NCBI RefSeq assembly: GCF_004011825.1
Contig: NZ_RKLO01000001.1
Location: 1-64,000 of the forward strand
DNA from: Rhodococcus xishaensis
GTDB taxonomy: Bacteria > Actinomycetota > Actinomycetes > Mycobacteriales > Mycobacteriaceae
Direction: 5' to 3'
Length of the DNA stretch: 64,000 nucleotides
Shown piece by piece: positions 47,452-57,193 of the stretch. The notes under the pieces are model-generated. The model saw only the letters and a program-made list of their open reading frames with translations. It was not told the origin of the DNA and ran no database searches. The stretch's first letter is position 1. Each line of letters opens with the position of its first letter. A program made the translations under genes and the position numbers.

Positions 47452-49317
47452 ATGTGCGGAATCGTGGGTTACGTCGGCCACCGCCAGGCTCTGGATGTCG
47501 TGGCCGAAGCGTTGCAGCGAATGGAGTACCGCGGTTACGACTCCGCCGGCATCGCGATCCTCGACGGCGACGGCACGTTGAAGACGGAACGCAAGGCCGG
47601 ACGCCTGGCCAACCTGCAGGCCGAGCTCGACGACGCCGGACGGGACACGTTCGTCGGTACCGCCGGCATGGGGCACACCCGGTGGGCGACGCACGGTAAG
47701 CCGACCGACCGTAACGCGCATCCGCATCGGGACAAAACGGACAAGTTCGCGGTGGTGCACAACGGCATCATCGAGAACTTCGCGACGCTGCGCGGCGAGC
47801 TCGAGTCGGCCGGAGTCGACCTGCTCAGCGACACGGATACCGAGGTCGCGGTCCATCTTGTGGCCCGCGCGTTCGAAGAGGGGCCCACGAAGGGCAACTT
47901 CCTGCAGAGCGCGTTGTCGGTGCTGCGCCGTCTCGAGGGCGCGTTCACGCTCGTGTTCGCTCACGCAGACGACCCCGACATGATCATCGCGGCGCGCCGG
48001 TCGACGCCGCTGGTCGTCGGCGTCGGTGAGCGTGAGATGTTCGTCGGTTCGGACGTCGCGGCCTTCATCGAACACACCCGGGACGCGATCGAACTGGGCC
48101 AGGACCAGGTAGTGGTCATCACGGCCGACGGGTACTCGGTCACCGACTTCTTCGGGAATCCGGGCGTCCCGACCCGGCCCTTCAGGATCGACTGGGACCT
48201 GCAGGCCGCCGAGAAGGGCGGCCACGACTACTTCATGCTCAAGGAGATCGAGGAGCAGCCGGCAGCAGTCGCCGACACCCTGCGCGGTCACCTCGTCGAC
48301 CAGAGCATCGTCCTCGACGAGCAGCGTCTGTCCGACCAAGAGCTACGTGATGTCGACAAGGTCTTCGTCGTTGCGTGTGGCAGCGCCTACCATTCGGGTC
48401 TGCTCGCGAAGTACGCGATCGAGCACTGGACTCGGCTGCCGGTCGAGGTCGAACTTGCGAGCGAGTTCCGTTACCGCGACCCGGTGTTGGACAGGTCCAC
48501 GCTCGTCGTCGCGATCTCGCAGTCGGGTGAGACCGCGGACACACTCGAGGCTGTCAAGCATGCCAAGGACCAGAAGGCCCGTGTGCTGGCGATCTGCAAC
48601 ACCAACGGCGCGCAGATCCCGCGCGAGGCCGATGCGGTCCTGTACACGCGCGCCGGCCCGGAGATCGCGGTCGCTTCGACCAAAGCCTTTCTTGCCCAGG
48701 TGACCGCGAACTACCTTGTGGGACTGGCCTTGGCGCAGGCGCGGGGTACGAAGTACCCGGACGAGGTTGCGCGCGAGTACGCCGACTTGGCCGCGATGCC
48801 GGAGTTGGTGTCCCGCGTGCTCGAGACGGTGGAATCGGTGCGGGAACTTGCGCGCAAGTTCGCGCAGTCACCGGCGGTGCTGTTCCTGGGCCGTCATGTG
48901 GCCTACCCGGTGGCGCTCGAGGGTGCGCTCAAGCTCAAGGAGCTTGCCTACATGCACGCAGAGGGCTTCGCCGCCGGCGAGTTGAAGCATGGCCCGATTG
49001 CGCTGATCCAGGATGGGCTGCCCGTCATCGTGATCATGCCGTCGCCCAAGGGGCGGGCGGTACTGCACTCGAAGCTGGTTTCGAACATCCAGGAAATCAA
49101 GGCGCGCGGTGCGACGACGATCGTGATTGCCGAGGAGGGTGACGAAGCGGTGCGTGCGCACGCCGATCACCTCATAGAGCTCCCGGCGGCACCGACGCTG
49201 CTGCAGCCGTTGCTGTCGACGGTGCCGCTACAGGTTTTCGCTGCTGAGGTCGCTCAGGCTCGCGGACTGGATGTGGACAAGCCACGCAACCTCGCGAAGT
49301 CCGTCACCGTCGAGTAG
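47452..49317 (+). CDS. glmS: Glutamine-fructose-6-phosphate aminotransferase (isomerising)
   Basis: 621 residues. N-terminal class II glutaminase with catalytic C2 (MCGIVGYVG), RGYDSAG and GHTRWATHGKP; two SIS domains with VACGSAYHSG and AISQSGETADTLEA; and the end LDVDKPRNLAKSVTVE. It makes glucosamine-6-P from fructose-6-P and glutamine, the first step to UDP-GlcNAc. No glmS ribozyme-like leader is seen; the start overlaps the open frame of the divergent gene. Confidence 0.97.
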   Translation: MCGIVGYVGHRQALDVVAEALQRMEYRGYDSAGIAILDGDGTLKTERKAGRLANLQAELDDAGRDTFVGTAGMGHTRWATHGKPTDRNAHPHRDKTDKFAVVHNGIIENFATLRGELESAGVDLLSDTDTEVAVHLVARAFEEGPTKGNFLQSALSVLRRLEGAFTLVFAHADDPDMIIAARRSTPLVVGVGEREMFVGSDVAAFIEHTRDAIELGQDQVVVITADGYSVTDFFGNPGVPTRPFRIDWDLQAAEKGGHDYFMLKEIEEQPAAVADTLRGHLVDQSIVLDEQRLSDQELRDVDKVFVVACGSAYHSGLLAKYAIEHWTRLPVEVELASEFRYRDPVLDRSTLVVAISQSGETADTLEAVKHAKDQKARVLAICNTNGAQIPREADAVLYTRAGPEIAVASTKAFLAQVTANYLVGLALAQARGTKYPDEVAREYADLAAMPELVSRVLETVESVRELARKFAQSPAVLFLGRHVAYPVALEGALKLKELAYMHAEGFAAGELKHGPIALIQDGLPVIVIMPSPKGRAVLHSKLVSNIQEIKARGATTIVIAEEGDEAVRAHADHLIELPAAPTLLQPLLSTVPLQVFAAEVAQARGLDVDKPRNLAKSVTVE

Positions 49318-49373
49318 CTCGAGCAGTCGAGGCAGCTCGCTCGTGGAGTCGGCGCCACTGCGCCGCAACGGCG

Positions 49374-49733
49374 TCACTGCACGACGACGACTCCACGCAT
49401 GTCCGGGTGCAGTGAGCACGTGTAGTCGTAGGTCCCCGGTTCGGTGAACGTGAACTGCCACGTGCCCGAGGTCAGTAGTGGGCTGCGCAGGACCGATTCG
49501 GCGTCGCCGAGGCCGACGACGTCGTGCGGGGCGCCACGGTCGTCGAAGACCCACGTCACGGTCTCGCCGGCCGTGATGGTGATCGATGACGGCGAGAACG
49601 ACATGTTCGTGACCTCGACCGGGGGTGCTTTGTCCGAGTCGGTCGGACGGTCGACCGTGGCGGCGGTCGTGCACCCGGAAATAGTTGCGATCAAAGCGAT
49701 TCCGGCAATAAGCGCGCCGGCGGATTTCTTCAT
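49374..49733 (-). CDS. Cupredoxin-fold lipoprotein
   Basis: 119 residues. Signal peptide MKKSAGALIAGIALIATISGC with a lipobox ending at C21, then a plastocyanin-like domain. Type I copper ligands are visible: H in GAPHDV and the C-x-x-H-x-x-M set in YTCSLHPDM. It is likely a copper protein on the outer face of the membrane; its redox partner is unknown. ATG 49733 fits the signal peptide; the longer frame has no such feature. Confidence 0.88.
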   Translation of the reverse strand: MKKSAGALIAGIALIATISGCTTAATVDRPTDSDKAPPVEVTNMSFSPSSITITAGETVTWVFDDRGAPHDVVGLGDAESVLRSPLLTSGTWQFTFTEPGTYDYTCSLHPDMRGVVVVQ

Positions 49734-49957
49734 GGGATTGAGCGTAGTCTCAACGCCATGTCGACCCGTGAGTCCGCACCCGACGGCACCCAATGCACGA
49801 TCGATCCGCGGGCTTCCGACGTCGGTACAACTGTGGTCGCGACGCTGAGCGACACCGACGAATCCCGTTATTCGACAGGTAGGTTCGGTAGCGACGGCCT
49901 TGCGGGGATCCGCGTCGACGATTGGTCGCAACCCGGCCGGACAGTGAACGGCTAGAG

Positions 49958-51409
49958 ATGCGGCCCTACTACTCGACAGCACACGTCAAAGCGGCCGAGG
50001 CGCCGCTGCTGGCGAGTTTGCCCGAAGGCACGCTGATGCGCCGAGCCGCCTACGGCCTCGCACGGATCGCGGCCGACGAGTTGCGCTCACGCACCGGGGG
50101 CATCGTCGGACGCCGGGTGACGCTTCTGGTGGGTTCGGGCGACAACGGAGGCGACGCGCTGTGGGCCGGGGCCATGCTGCGACGTCGCGGTGCGGCGGTC
50201 ATCGCGGTGCTGCTGAACCCGGCACGCGCCCACTCCGCCGGCCTGGCTGCACTGTTGGCCGCGGGCGGGCGCGTGTCACCGGATCCCGGGAACCCGGATC
50301 TGGTGCTCGACGGCATCGTGGGTACCTCAGGTAAGGGCTCGTTGCGTCCTGCGGCCGCCGCGATCGTCGCGCGGCTCGACGCGCCGATCGTGGCGGTGGA
50401 CCTGCCCAGCGGCGTCGACCCCGACACCGGAGCAGTCGATGGTCCTGCGGTGACTGCAGCGGTCACGGTCGCGTTCGGTGCGCTGAAACCGGTCCACGTC
50501 CTCGCGGCCGCACGGTGTGGGCGGGTCGAGTTGGTGCCGATCGGCTTGGACCTGCCGGAGCCTGACCTGGTCGCGCTCGACGCGACGGACGTGGGCCGGC
50601 TATGGCCGGTTCCCGGTGCCGCGGACGACAAGTACACCCAAGGAGTCGTCGGAGTCGTCGCAGGCAGCTCGCGATATCCGGGAGCGGCGGTCTTGTCGTC
50701 GGGTGCGGCGGTCACCGCCACGGCCGGCATGGTCCGGTACGCGGGCCGGGCGGCGACGGAGGTGCTCAACCATTGGCCGGAAGTCGTCGCGGCGCCCTCG
50801 CCCCGTGAGGCGGGACGCGTGCAGTCCTGGGTCGTCGGCCCGGGGATCGGCACGGACGCCGACGCCCTCGACGAATTGTGCACCGTTCTCGCCTCGGATC
50901 TTCCGGTGCTGGTCGATGCCGATGGGCTCAACCTCCTCGCCGCTCGCCCCGAGCTGCTACGGGGCCGGAATGCCCCGACCCTGCTGACACCGCACGCGGG
51001 CGAGTTCGAACGTCTCGCCCGGTTTGCGCCCGCACCCGACCGGGTCGCGGCGACCCGGGAGCTTGCCGAGCAGTGGGGCGTCACGGTTCTCCTCAAGGGC
51101 CGGGCCACCGTCATCGCCGACCCGCACGATGGTGTCCACGTCAACGAGGCGGGCGGTTCGTGGGCGGCAACGGCCGGGTCGGGCGACGTCCTGTCCGGCA
51201 TCGTCGGAGCACTGATGGCGACGGGCCTCGAACCGGCCGTCGCCGCGGCGGTGGGAGCGCGGGCCCACTCGCTCGCGGCCAATTTGGGTGCGCAGGAAGG
51301 CTCCGAAGAAGTCGGAGACGGCGGTCTCGCGCCGATCTCCGCGTCGGTCTTGCTTTCCCATCTGCGGTCCGCGATCCGGATACTTCGCGGATATGCAGCC
51401 ATGTCGTAG
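49958..51409 (+). CDS. nnr: Bifunctional NAD(P)H-hydrate epimerase / ADP-dependent dehydratase
   Basis: 483 residues. The N-terminal YjeF epimerase domain (GSGDNGGDALWAGAMLRRRG; DLPSGVDPDTG) is followed by the C-terminal ribokinase-like dehydratase domain (GPGIGTDADALDEL, VLVDADGLNLL, LTPHAGEF, and AGSGDVLSGIVGALMA). It repairs damaged NAD(P)H hydrates. The ATG at 49958 is used; 12 codons upstream are not family-like. It is followed by alr, as in mycobacteria. Confidence 0.93.
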   Translation: MRPYYSTAHVKAAEAPLLASLPEGTLMRRAAYGLARIAADELRSRTGGIVGRRVTLLVGSGDNGGDALWAGAMLRRRGAAVIAVLLNPARAHSAGLAALLAAGGRVSPDPGNPDLVLDGIVGTSGKGSLRPAAAAIVARLDAPIVAVDLPSGVDPDTGAVDGPAVTAAVTVAFGALKPVHVLAAARCGRVELVPIGLDLPEPDLVALDATDVGRLWPVPGAADDKYTQGVVGVVAGSSRYPGAAVLSSGAAVTATAGMVRYAGRAATEVLNHWPEVVAAPSPREAGRVQSWVVGPGIGTDADALDELCTVLASDLPVLVDADGLNLLAARPELLRGRNAPTLLTPHAGEFERLARFAPAPDRVAATRELAEQWGVTVLLKGRATVIADPHDGVHVNEAGGSWAATAGSGDVLSGIVGALMATGLEPAVAAAVGARAHSLAANLGAQEGSEEVGDGGLAPISASVLLSHLRSAIRILRGYAAMS

Positions 51410-51466
51410 CTCGTGGGGTGTACCCGCGAGTTTCGTCCGTCTTGGTCAGTGGCAGGATCGAACGCC

Positions 51467-52708
51467 GTGACCTCTACCGCGCAGGAGCCTGACACCGAAC
51501 CGGAGACCGCGCGCGCCGCCTCCGCCCCGGAAGCCCCGTCCTCAGTGGTCGCGTCCCCGTCATCAGCGGTAGCGCCTCAGGCGGAAGCGGTGATCGATCT
51601 CGACGCCGTGGCGCACAACATTCGCATCTTGAACGAGCACGCCGGCGATGCCTCCGTTATGGCGGTGGTCAAGGCCGACGCGTACAGCCACGGTGCCGTT
51701 CCGGTGGCTCGGGCGGCCCTTGCCGCCGGTGCACGTGAACTTGGCGTAGCGACCCTCGAAGAAGGCCTCGAACTCAAGCACGCGGGCATCACCGCACCCG
51801 TCCTCTCGTGGCTGCACACGTCCGACGCCGACTACGCACCCGCCATCACGGCGGGGGTGGAACTGGGGCTGTCGTCGCCGCGCCACCTCGCTGCGGTTGT
51901 TGACGCGGCACGCCGAGTGGGTGAGACCGCCACCGTATCGGTAAAGATCGAAACCGGCCTCAACCGCAACGGTGTGTCACACGAAGAATGGGACGACTTC
52001 CTGGTGGATCTCGCTCGCGCGGAAGCCGAGCGCGCGATCCGTGTCAAGGGCATGTTCTCGCATCTTGCGCACGCCGACGAACCCCACCACCCGGTGATCG
52101 ACGATCAATGCGAGCGGTTCACGCGAGCACTCGATGACGCCAAGCACGCTGGTCTTGTGCCGGAGGCCGCGCACATGGCGAACTCGGCGGCCACGCTCAC
52201 CCGCACCGACCTGCGGTTTGAGATGGTTCGGCCGGGAATTGCGATATACGGGCTGTCGCCGGTGCCGCGGATGGGCACCTTCGACCTGAGACCGGTCATG
52301 ACGTTCCGATCGAGGGTGGCTCTGGTGAAGAAGGTTGCAGCAGGGGAGGGCGTGTCCTACGGCCACACCTGGATTGCGCCGCACGACACGATCGTGGCGT
52401 TGCTGCCGGTCGGCTATGCGGACGGTATCCCGCGCGCGCTCAGTGGGAGGTTCGATGTGTGGCTCGGGGACGACCGACGTCCGGGCATCGGCCGGGTCTC
52501 GATGGACCAGGTCGTTGTCGACCTCGGTCCGGACGGGGCGGGCGTCAGGGAAGGTGACATCGCGGTGTTCTTCGGGAACGGAGAGCGCGGTGTGCCACAC
52601 GCGCAGGAGTGGGCCGAGGCGCTCGACACCATCCACTACGAGGTGGTGACATCAGTGCGCGGACGGACGGTCCGAACCTTCGTCGGAGGGCCGGACGGTC
52701 CGTCATGA
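51467..52708 (+). CDS. alr: Alanine racemase
   Basis: 413 residues. The PLP lysine is K69 in AVVKADAYSHG; the catalytic tyrosine is Y298 in GVSYGHTW; also ETGLNRNGV and VSMDQVVVDLG. It makes D-alanine for peptidoglycan. An Ala/Pro-rich 40-residue N-terminal lead is present. I use GTG 51467 (GGATCG nearby, weak). The stop overlaps the next gene (ATGA). Confidence 0.95.
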   Translation: MTSTAQEPDTEPETARAASAPEAPSSVVASPSSAVAPQAEAVIDLDAVAHNIRILNEHAGDASVMAVVKADAYSHGAVPVARAALAAGARELGVATLEEGLELKHAGITAPVLSWLHTSDADYAPAITAGVELGLSSPRHLAAVVDAARRVGETATVSVKIETGLNRNGVSHEEWDDFLVDLARAEAERAIRVKGMFSHLAHADEPHHPVIDDQCERFTRALDDAKHAGLVPEAAHMANSAATLTRTDLRFEMVRPGIAIYGLSPVPRMGTFDLRPVMTFRSRVALVKKVAAGEGVSYGHTWIAPHDTIVALLPVGYADGIPRALSGRFDVWLGDDRRPGIGRVSMDQVVVDLGPDGAGVREGDIAVFFGNGERGVPHAQEWAEALDTIHYEVVTSVRGRTVRTFVGGPDGPS

Positions 52709-53799
52709 ACCTCGTGAACAGGCTCGGCTTGTTCGGCGGCGTTGTGGGCGTCGCCGCGATAAGCACACTCGCGGGGTTCGAGGTTGTGAAGTCCGTGACG
52801 AAGCGCCAGGGACCGGAGATCTACGGATCCGAGGACTTCGAACTCATGAGCGGCGACCGGAGCCGGGTCGTCATGACGGAGGACGATGTTCCGCTGCTGG
52901 TCCGCGAGGTCGGTCCCTCGGACGCTCCGCTGACCGTGATCTTCGTGCACGGGTACTGCCTGCGCATGGAGTCGTGGCACTTCCAGCGCAAGCAACTCGA
53001 ACGGATGTGGGGCGACTCGGTACGGATGGTGTTCTACGACCAGCGTGGGCATGGCGGGTCGGGGATGCCGACCGCCGAGAGTTGCACCATTGCACAGTTG
53101 GGGCGCGATCTCGAGGCGGTGATCGACGCCGTCGCGCCGACCGGTCCGGTGGTGCTAGTGGGGCACTCGATCGGCGGTATGACGATTCTGGCGATGGCGC
53201 GTCAGTTCCCAGAATTGTTCGACGACAAGGTGATCGGCGTCGGTCTGCTCGCGACGACGGCAGCCGGCCTGAACAAATCCGGGCTCGGTCGCAATCTCGA
53301 CAACCCCGTGATCGACGCGTTCCGGCTTGCCGTGCGTACCGCGCCGGAAGTTGTGCAGCGGGCGCGCGGCGCCGCGCGCGCGATCATCTCGCCGATCCTG
53401 CGCGCCGCATCGTATGGCACCGAGGTGTGCCCGCGGCTCGTCGCGTTCTCCGAGGGCATGCTCAACACAGTGTCCGTGGTGACTATCGTCAACTTCCTCG
53501 AATCGCTGGAACTGCACGACGAGTCCGAGGCACTGCCCGTGCTCGCCGACACCCCGGCACTGGTGTTGTCCGGTGACGCCGACATGGTCATCCCGTTCCC
53601 GAGTTCGAGGTCGCTCGCGGCGCGGCTGCCGCGGGCCGAGTTGGTGCGAGTCCGCGGTGCCGGCCATATGGTCGAGCTCGAGTTCCCGCAGGCAACCTCC
53701 GATGAGATCGATCGGCTGGTCCAGCGGGCTGTGTCGCGCCGCAAGGATCGAGAAAATGCCACGCCGGCAGGTGAATTGGAGCGGACCGATGCCGTCTGA
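52705..53799 (+). CDS. Alpha/beta hydrolase, membrane-anchored
   Basis: 364 residues. One N-terminal hydrophobic segment (LFGGVVGVAAISTLAGFEVV), then an alpha/beta hydrolase domain with the oxyanion HGYCLRMESWHFQ, nucleophile GHSIGG, acid in SGDADMVIPF and histidine in GAGHMVELEFP. Substrate unknown. The position between alr and tsaE is the same as in mycobacteria. ATGA overlap with alr; its end overlaps tsaE by 11 bases. Confidence 0.9.
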   Translation: MNLVNRLGLFGGVVGVAAISTLAGFEVVKSVTKRQGPEIYGSEDFELMSGDRSRVVMTEDDVPLLVREVGPSDAPLTVIFVHGYCLRMESWHFQRKQLERMWGDSVRMVFYDQRGHGGSGMPTAESCTIAQLGRDLEAVIDAVAPTGPVVLVGHSIGGMTILAMARQFPELFDDKVIGVGLLATTAAGLNKSGLGRNLDNPVIDAFRLAVRTAPEVVQRARGAARAIISPILRAASYGTEVCPRLVAFSEGMLNTVSVVTIVNFLESLELHDESEALPVLADTPALVLSGDADMVIPFPSSRSLAARLPRAELVRVRGAGHMVELEFPQATSDEIDRLVQRAVSRRKDRENATPAGELERTDAV

Positions 53800-54298
53800 C
53801 CCTGGTACCGCGCGAGGCAGTGCCACGCTACCGACCACCGAGGACACCGAGGCGCTGGGACGAACACTGGCCCGCGACCTCGTCGCGGGGGATCTCGTCG
53901 TGCTCGACGGGCCGCTCGGGGCTGGGAAGACCGCGTTGACCCGGGGGATCGCGGCGGGGCTCGGTGTGGAGGGGCGCGTGACGTCACCGACCTTCATCAT
54001 CGCCCGTGAGCACCGTCCGGGCGCCCGACCCGACGGCGGCGCCCCGGTCGCCCTTGTCCATGTAGATGCCTATCGGCTGGGCGAGGCCGGTGGAGGCGGT
54101 GCCGTGGACATGCACGACCAGCTCGACGCCCTCGATATCGACACCGACCTCGCCGGTGCGGTGGTCGTTGTCGAGTGGGGAGAGGGCATCGTCGAGCACC
54201 TTGCGGAGCGGCATCTACGCGTACGACTCCGCCGTGAGCCGGGGTCGGACGTTCGGACCGCGACGTGGGAGTGGGTGACCGGACCCGGGGCTCGCTGA
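53789..54298 (+). CDS. tsaE: tRNA threonylcarbamoyladenosine biosynthesis ATPase TsaE
   Basis: 169 residues: Walker A GPLGAGKT (about residues 42-49), SPTF (switch), HVDAYRLG, and the Walker B/aromatic VVVVEWGEG. With TsaB and TsaD it makes the t6A modification at position 37 of ANN-decoding tRNAs; here TsaE is separated from tsaB by a duplicated segment. ATG 53789 with GGAGCG upstream. A decayed second copy lies at 55371-55681. Confidence 0.93.
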   Translation: MPSDPGTARGSATLPTTEDTEALGRTLARDLVAGDLVVLDGPLGAGKTALTRGIAAGLGVEGRVTSPTFIIAREHRPGARPDGGAPVALVHVDAYRLGEAGGGGAVDMHDQLDALDIDTDLAGAVVVVEWGEGIVEHLAERHLRVRLRREPGSDVRTATWEWVTGPGAR

Positions 54299-54328
54299 CT
54301 CCTGCAGTAGGCGTCCGAGAACGTGACT

Positions 54329-55000
54329 TCAGGCTCGGGTCGGTGGACCCGGGGGCTCCGCCGCGGCGGCTGCCTCGCCGAACCGGCGGTCGTATGCGAC
54401 TGCGATCCACGCGGTGATCACTGCGGGTATCACGAAGGTCGCCTGGCCCAACCCGTTCGAGTAGCCAAATGCGCCGGATCGGATGGATTCGATCAGTAGA
54501 TACATGGCCAAGGTGAGGACCGCAGCCAGTGGAAGGACCCGCAGGCACGCCCGACGCGTCCGCCGCGCGACGAGCCACCCCGCGGTCGCTGCCGTGACGC
54601 CCGCGACAGCAGCGATCAGGATCGCCAAGGACTCGTAATTGCCGTCTTCGCCGACGAAGACGTAGCGTATGCCCCCGACCAGTGGATTGATTACCAGCAC
54701 CGACAGAGCGAGTACAGCACCGATTCCCGCCCTCACACGACTGCGGGCAGCCACGGACACTGCGAACGCCAGCGCGACCGGTATGAGCAGGAATTGGGCG
54801 TAGAGACCGGGCCACTCGAGGTCGACGCTCGAGCGGGTGGAAAACAGGAACGCGATCAGAACAGAGGTCCACAAGACCACATGCCCGACGAACAGTCGGG
54901 CCAGTTCGGTCCGCTCGTCCGACCAGAAGTCGACTGCAGCAGTGTCCCGATCGGAGCGCTGGGCTCCAGGACGCGAGGTCGATTCATCCAGTTCGGTCAT
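54329..55000 (-). CDS. Membrane protein, duplicated copy A
   Basis: 223 residues, hydrophilic N-terminus, then about six TM segments (for instance HVVLWTSVLIAFLF, AGIGAVLALSVLVI, VLPLAAVLTLAMYLLIE, TFVIPAVITAWIAVA). Family unrecognised. It closely resembles copy B at 55710-56411 through its whole length. ATG 55000 is used; the frame runs on upstream over the decayed tsaB copy. It is antisense to the tsa genes. Confidence 0.7.
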   Translation of the reverse strand: MTELDESTSRPGAQRSDRDTAAVDFWSDERTELARLFVGHVVLWTSVLIAFLFSTRSSVDLEWPGLYAQFLLIPVALAFAVSVAARSRVRAGIGAVLALSVLVINPLVGGIRYVFVGEDGNYESLAILIAAVAGVTAATAGWLVARRTRRACLRVLPLAAVLTLAMYLLIESIRSGAFGYSNGLGQATFVIPAVITAWIAVAYDRRFGEAAAAAEPPGPPTRA

Positions 55001-55169
55001 GGCGACGATTGTGAGCCACCGCGATGGATGCCGCAAGGGGGTACGAACGCTATTACTCGGTGGTCGAGTACTCAGCGGTCGAGCGTGAGGCTTCGGCTTC
55101 GGTAGCGACGGAATGGCGACGGTCAGCCGGTCCCGGAAGCCGCGTGCGGCGAGGGTAACCAGGTACATC

Positions 55170-55370
55170 GTGCTTGTGCTTGCCATCGACACCTCCACTC
55201 CCGCGGTTACCGCAGGCGTCGTGCAATTCGACTCTGAGTCCGACGCCGGTGCTGCGCGGGCGTTCGCGACGCGACAGACCGTCGACGCCCGAGCACACGC
55301 GGAGGTCCTCACCCTGCAGATCCACGAGTGAATCGCCGAATCCGGCTACAACCCTTCGGATCTCGACGCC
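55170..55370 (+). pseudogene. tsaB: Truncated tsaB copy
   Basis: Nearly the same sequence as the first 201 bases of intact tsaB (56537-56737), from GTG 55170. A stop codon replaces Cys in LECLAESG (TGA at 55329-55331), and the copy breaks off in SDLDA, where a tsaE copy begins. No functional product is expected. Confidence 0.9.
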
Positions 55371-55681
55371 ACCGACCACCGAGGCGCTGGGACGAACAAC
55401 TGGCCCGCGACCTCGTCGCGGGGGATCTCGTCGTGCTCGACGGGCCGATCGGGGCTGGGAAGACCGCGCTGACCCGGGGGATCGCGGCGGGGCTCGGTGT
55501 GGAGGGGCGCGTGATGTCACCGACCTTCATCATCGCCCGTGAGCACCCTCCGGGCGCCCGACCCGACGGCGGCGCCCCTGGTCGCCCTGGTCCATGTCGA
55601 TGCCTACCGGTTGGGTGAGGCTGGAGGAGGGACGTTCGCACCGCGACGTGGGAGTGGGTGACCGGCCCAGGGGCGCGCTGA
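55371..55681 (+). pseudogene. tsaE: Decayed tsaE copy
   Basis: Matches tsaE from THREGAL-equivalent codons (near 53831) to its stop. A 9-base gap near the start, an extra base at GGAP, and loss of roughly 157 bases in the middle (including the Walker B region) disrupt it. The P-loop GPIGAGKT is still readable. The unit is fused directly to the truncated tsaB. Confidence 0.9.
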
Positions 55682-55709
55682 CCCCTGCGGAGCGCCCTAG
55701 AACGGGACT

Positions 55710-56411
55710 TCAAGCCTGAGCCGGTGGATCTGGGGGCGCCTTGGCGGCCGCCTGGCCGAACCGACGGTCGAGCGCGACTGCGATCCATGCGGTGATCACT
55801 GCGGGTATCACGAAGGTCGTCTGGCCCAACCAGTTCGAGAAGATCGGGTTGAAGGTATGGAAGATGGCGTAGCCGAATGCGCCGGAGTCGATGAATACGA
55901 TGAGTAGATACATGGCCAAGGTGAGGACCGCAGCCAGTGGCAGCACGCGCAGGCACGCCCGTCGCGTCCGCCGCGCGACCAGCCACCCTGCGGTCGCGGC
56001 CGTGACGCCAGCGACAGCAGGTGCGATCAGGATCGCCCAGAACTCGTAGTAGCCGACCTCGCCGGCGAAGACGTGGAGTATGCCCGCGACCAGTGGTCTG
56101 ACTACCAGCACCGACAGTGCGAGTGCAGCACCGATTCCCGCCCTCACACGACTGCGGGCAGCCACGGACACGGCGAGCGCCAGTCCGACCGATATGACCA
56201 GGATTTGGGTGTAGACACCGAGCCACCCGAGGTCGACCGTCGAGCGGGTGGGCAACAGGAACGTGATCAGAACAGAGGTCCACAAGACCAGATGCCCGAC
56301 GAGTAGTCGGGCGAGTGCGGTCTGCTCATTCGACCAGAAGTCGACTGGAGCAGCGTCCCGATCGGAGCGTTGAGCCCTGAAACGCGAGGGCGATTCGTCC
56401 GATTCAGTCAC
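55710..56411 (-). CDS. Membrane protein, duplicated copy B
   Basis: 233 residues, GTG start at 56411, six or so TM segments in the same places as copy A; identical stretches include AVSVAARSRVRAGIGA and AGWLVARRTRRACLRVLPL. It has about ten more residues near the C-terminus (AIFHTFNPIFSN insert). Both copies are intact while their tsa neighbours decayed, which suggests that the membrane protein is under selection. Function unknown. Confidence 0.7.
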   Translation of the reverse strand: MTESDESPSRFRAQRSDRDAAPVDFWSNEQTALARLLVGHLVLWTSVLITFLLPTRSTVDLGWLGVYTQILVISVGLALAVSVAARSRVRAGIGAALALSVLVVRPLVAGILHVFAGEVGYYEFWAILIAPAVAGVTAATAGWLVARRTRRACLRVLPLAAVLTLAMYLLIVFIDSGAFGYAIFHTFNPIFSNWLGQTTFVIPAVITAWIAVALDRRFGQAAAKAPPDPPAQA

Positions 56412-56536
56412 ATCGACGATTGTCGCCCATCTCGATGGATACCGCAGAGGGCGGTACGAACGCTTTCGGTAGCGACGGAAAGGTAAAGGTCAGCCGGTCC
56501 CGGAAGCCGCGTGCGGCGAGGGTAACCTGGTACATC

Positions 56537-57193
56537 GTGCTTGTGCTTGCCATCGACACCTCCACTCCGGCGGTTACCGCGGGCGTCGTGCAATTCGACC
56601 CTGAGTCCGACGCCGGTGCTGCGCGGGCGTTGGCGACGCGACTGACCGTCGACGCCCGAGCACACGCGGAGGTCCTCACCCCGCAGATCCTCGAGTGCCT
56701 CGCCGAATCCGGCTGCAACCCTTCGGATCTCGACGCCGTCGTCGTCGGGGTAGGGCCGGGTCCGTTCACGGGACTGCGCGTCGGCATGGTGACCGCGGCG
56801 GCTTTCGGAGATGCGCTCGGCGTTCCCGTGCACGGGGTGTGCAGCCTCGACGCGATTGCCGCTGATGTCGGTGATGATCGGGACCTGTTGGTGGTGACGG
56901 ATGCTCGTCGCCGCGAGGTGTACTGGGCGCGCTACTCGGGTGGGCGACGGGTCGAGGGCCCCGAGGTGATCAAACCGTCCGAGCTCGCCGCGGCGCCGTC
57001 CGAGGCGATCGCCGGATCGGCCTCGCACGTGGACATGTTCGACCTCCCGGTAGCGCCGGTGGAGACACCGTCACCGACCGGTCTGGTGGCGGTCGCAGCG
57101 CAGGCATTGCGTGTCGGGGTAGAGCCGGAGCCGTTGGTTCCGCTGTATCTGCGTCGGCCGGACGCGGTGGAATTGGCGGCCCGTCGCAGATGA
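56537..57193 (+). CDS. tsaB: tRNA threonylcarbamoyladenosine biosynthesis protein TsaB
   Basis: 218 residues, ASKHA fold: [36 protein letters not shown], and [34 protein letters not shown]. It forms the TsaB-TsaD core for t6A. The GTG at 56537 fits the family start; an in-frame extension to 56420 is not conserved. Its stop overlaps rimI (ATGA). Confidence 0.94.
   Translation: MLVLAIDTSTPAVTAGVVQFDPESDAGAARALATRLTVDARAHAEVLTPQILECLAESGCNPSDLDAVVVGVGPGPFTGLRVGMVTAAAFGDALGVPVHGVCSLDAIAADVGDDRDLLVVTDARRREVYWARYSGGRRVEGPEVIKPSELAAAPSEAIAGSASHVDMFDLPVAPVETPSPTGLVAVAAQALRVGVEPEPLVPLYLRRPDAVELAARRR

Noticed and set aside
49758-49955. 65-codon frame before nnr
   Set aside because: No ribosome site, no recognisable motif; low-complexity polar composition. 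Could be real but cannot be supported.
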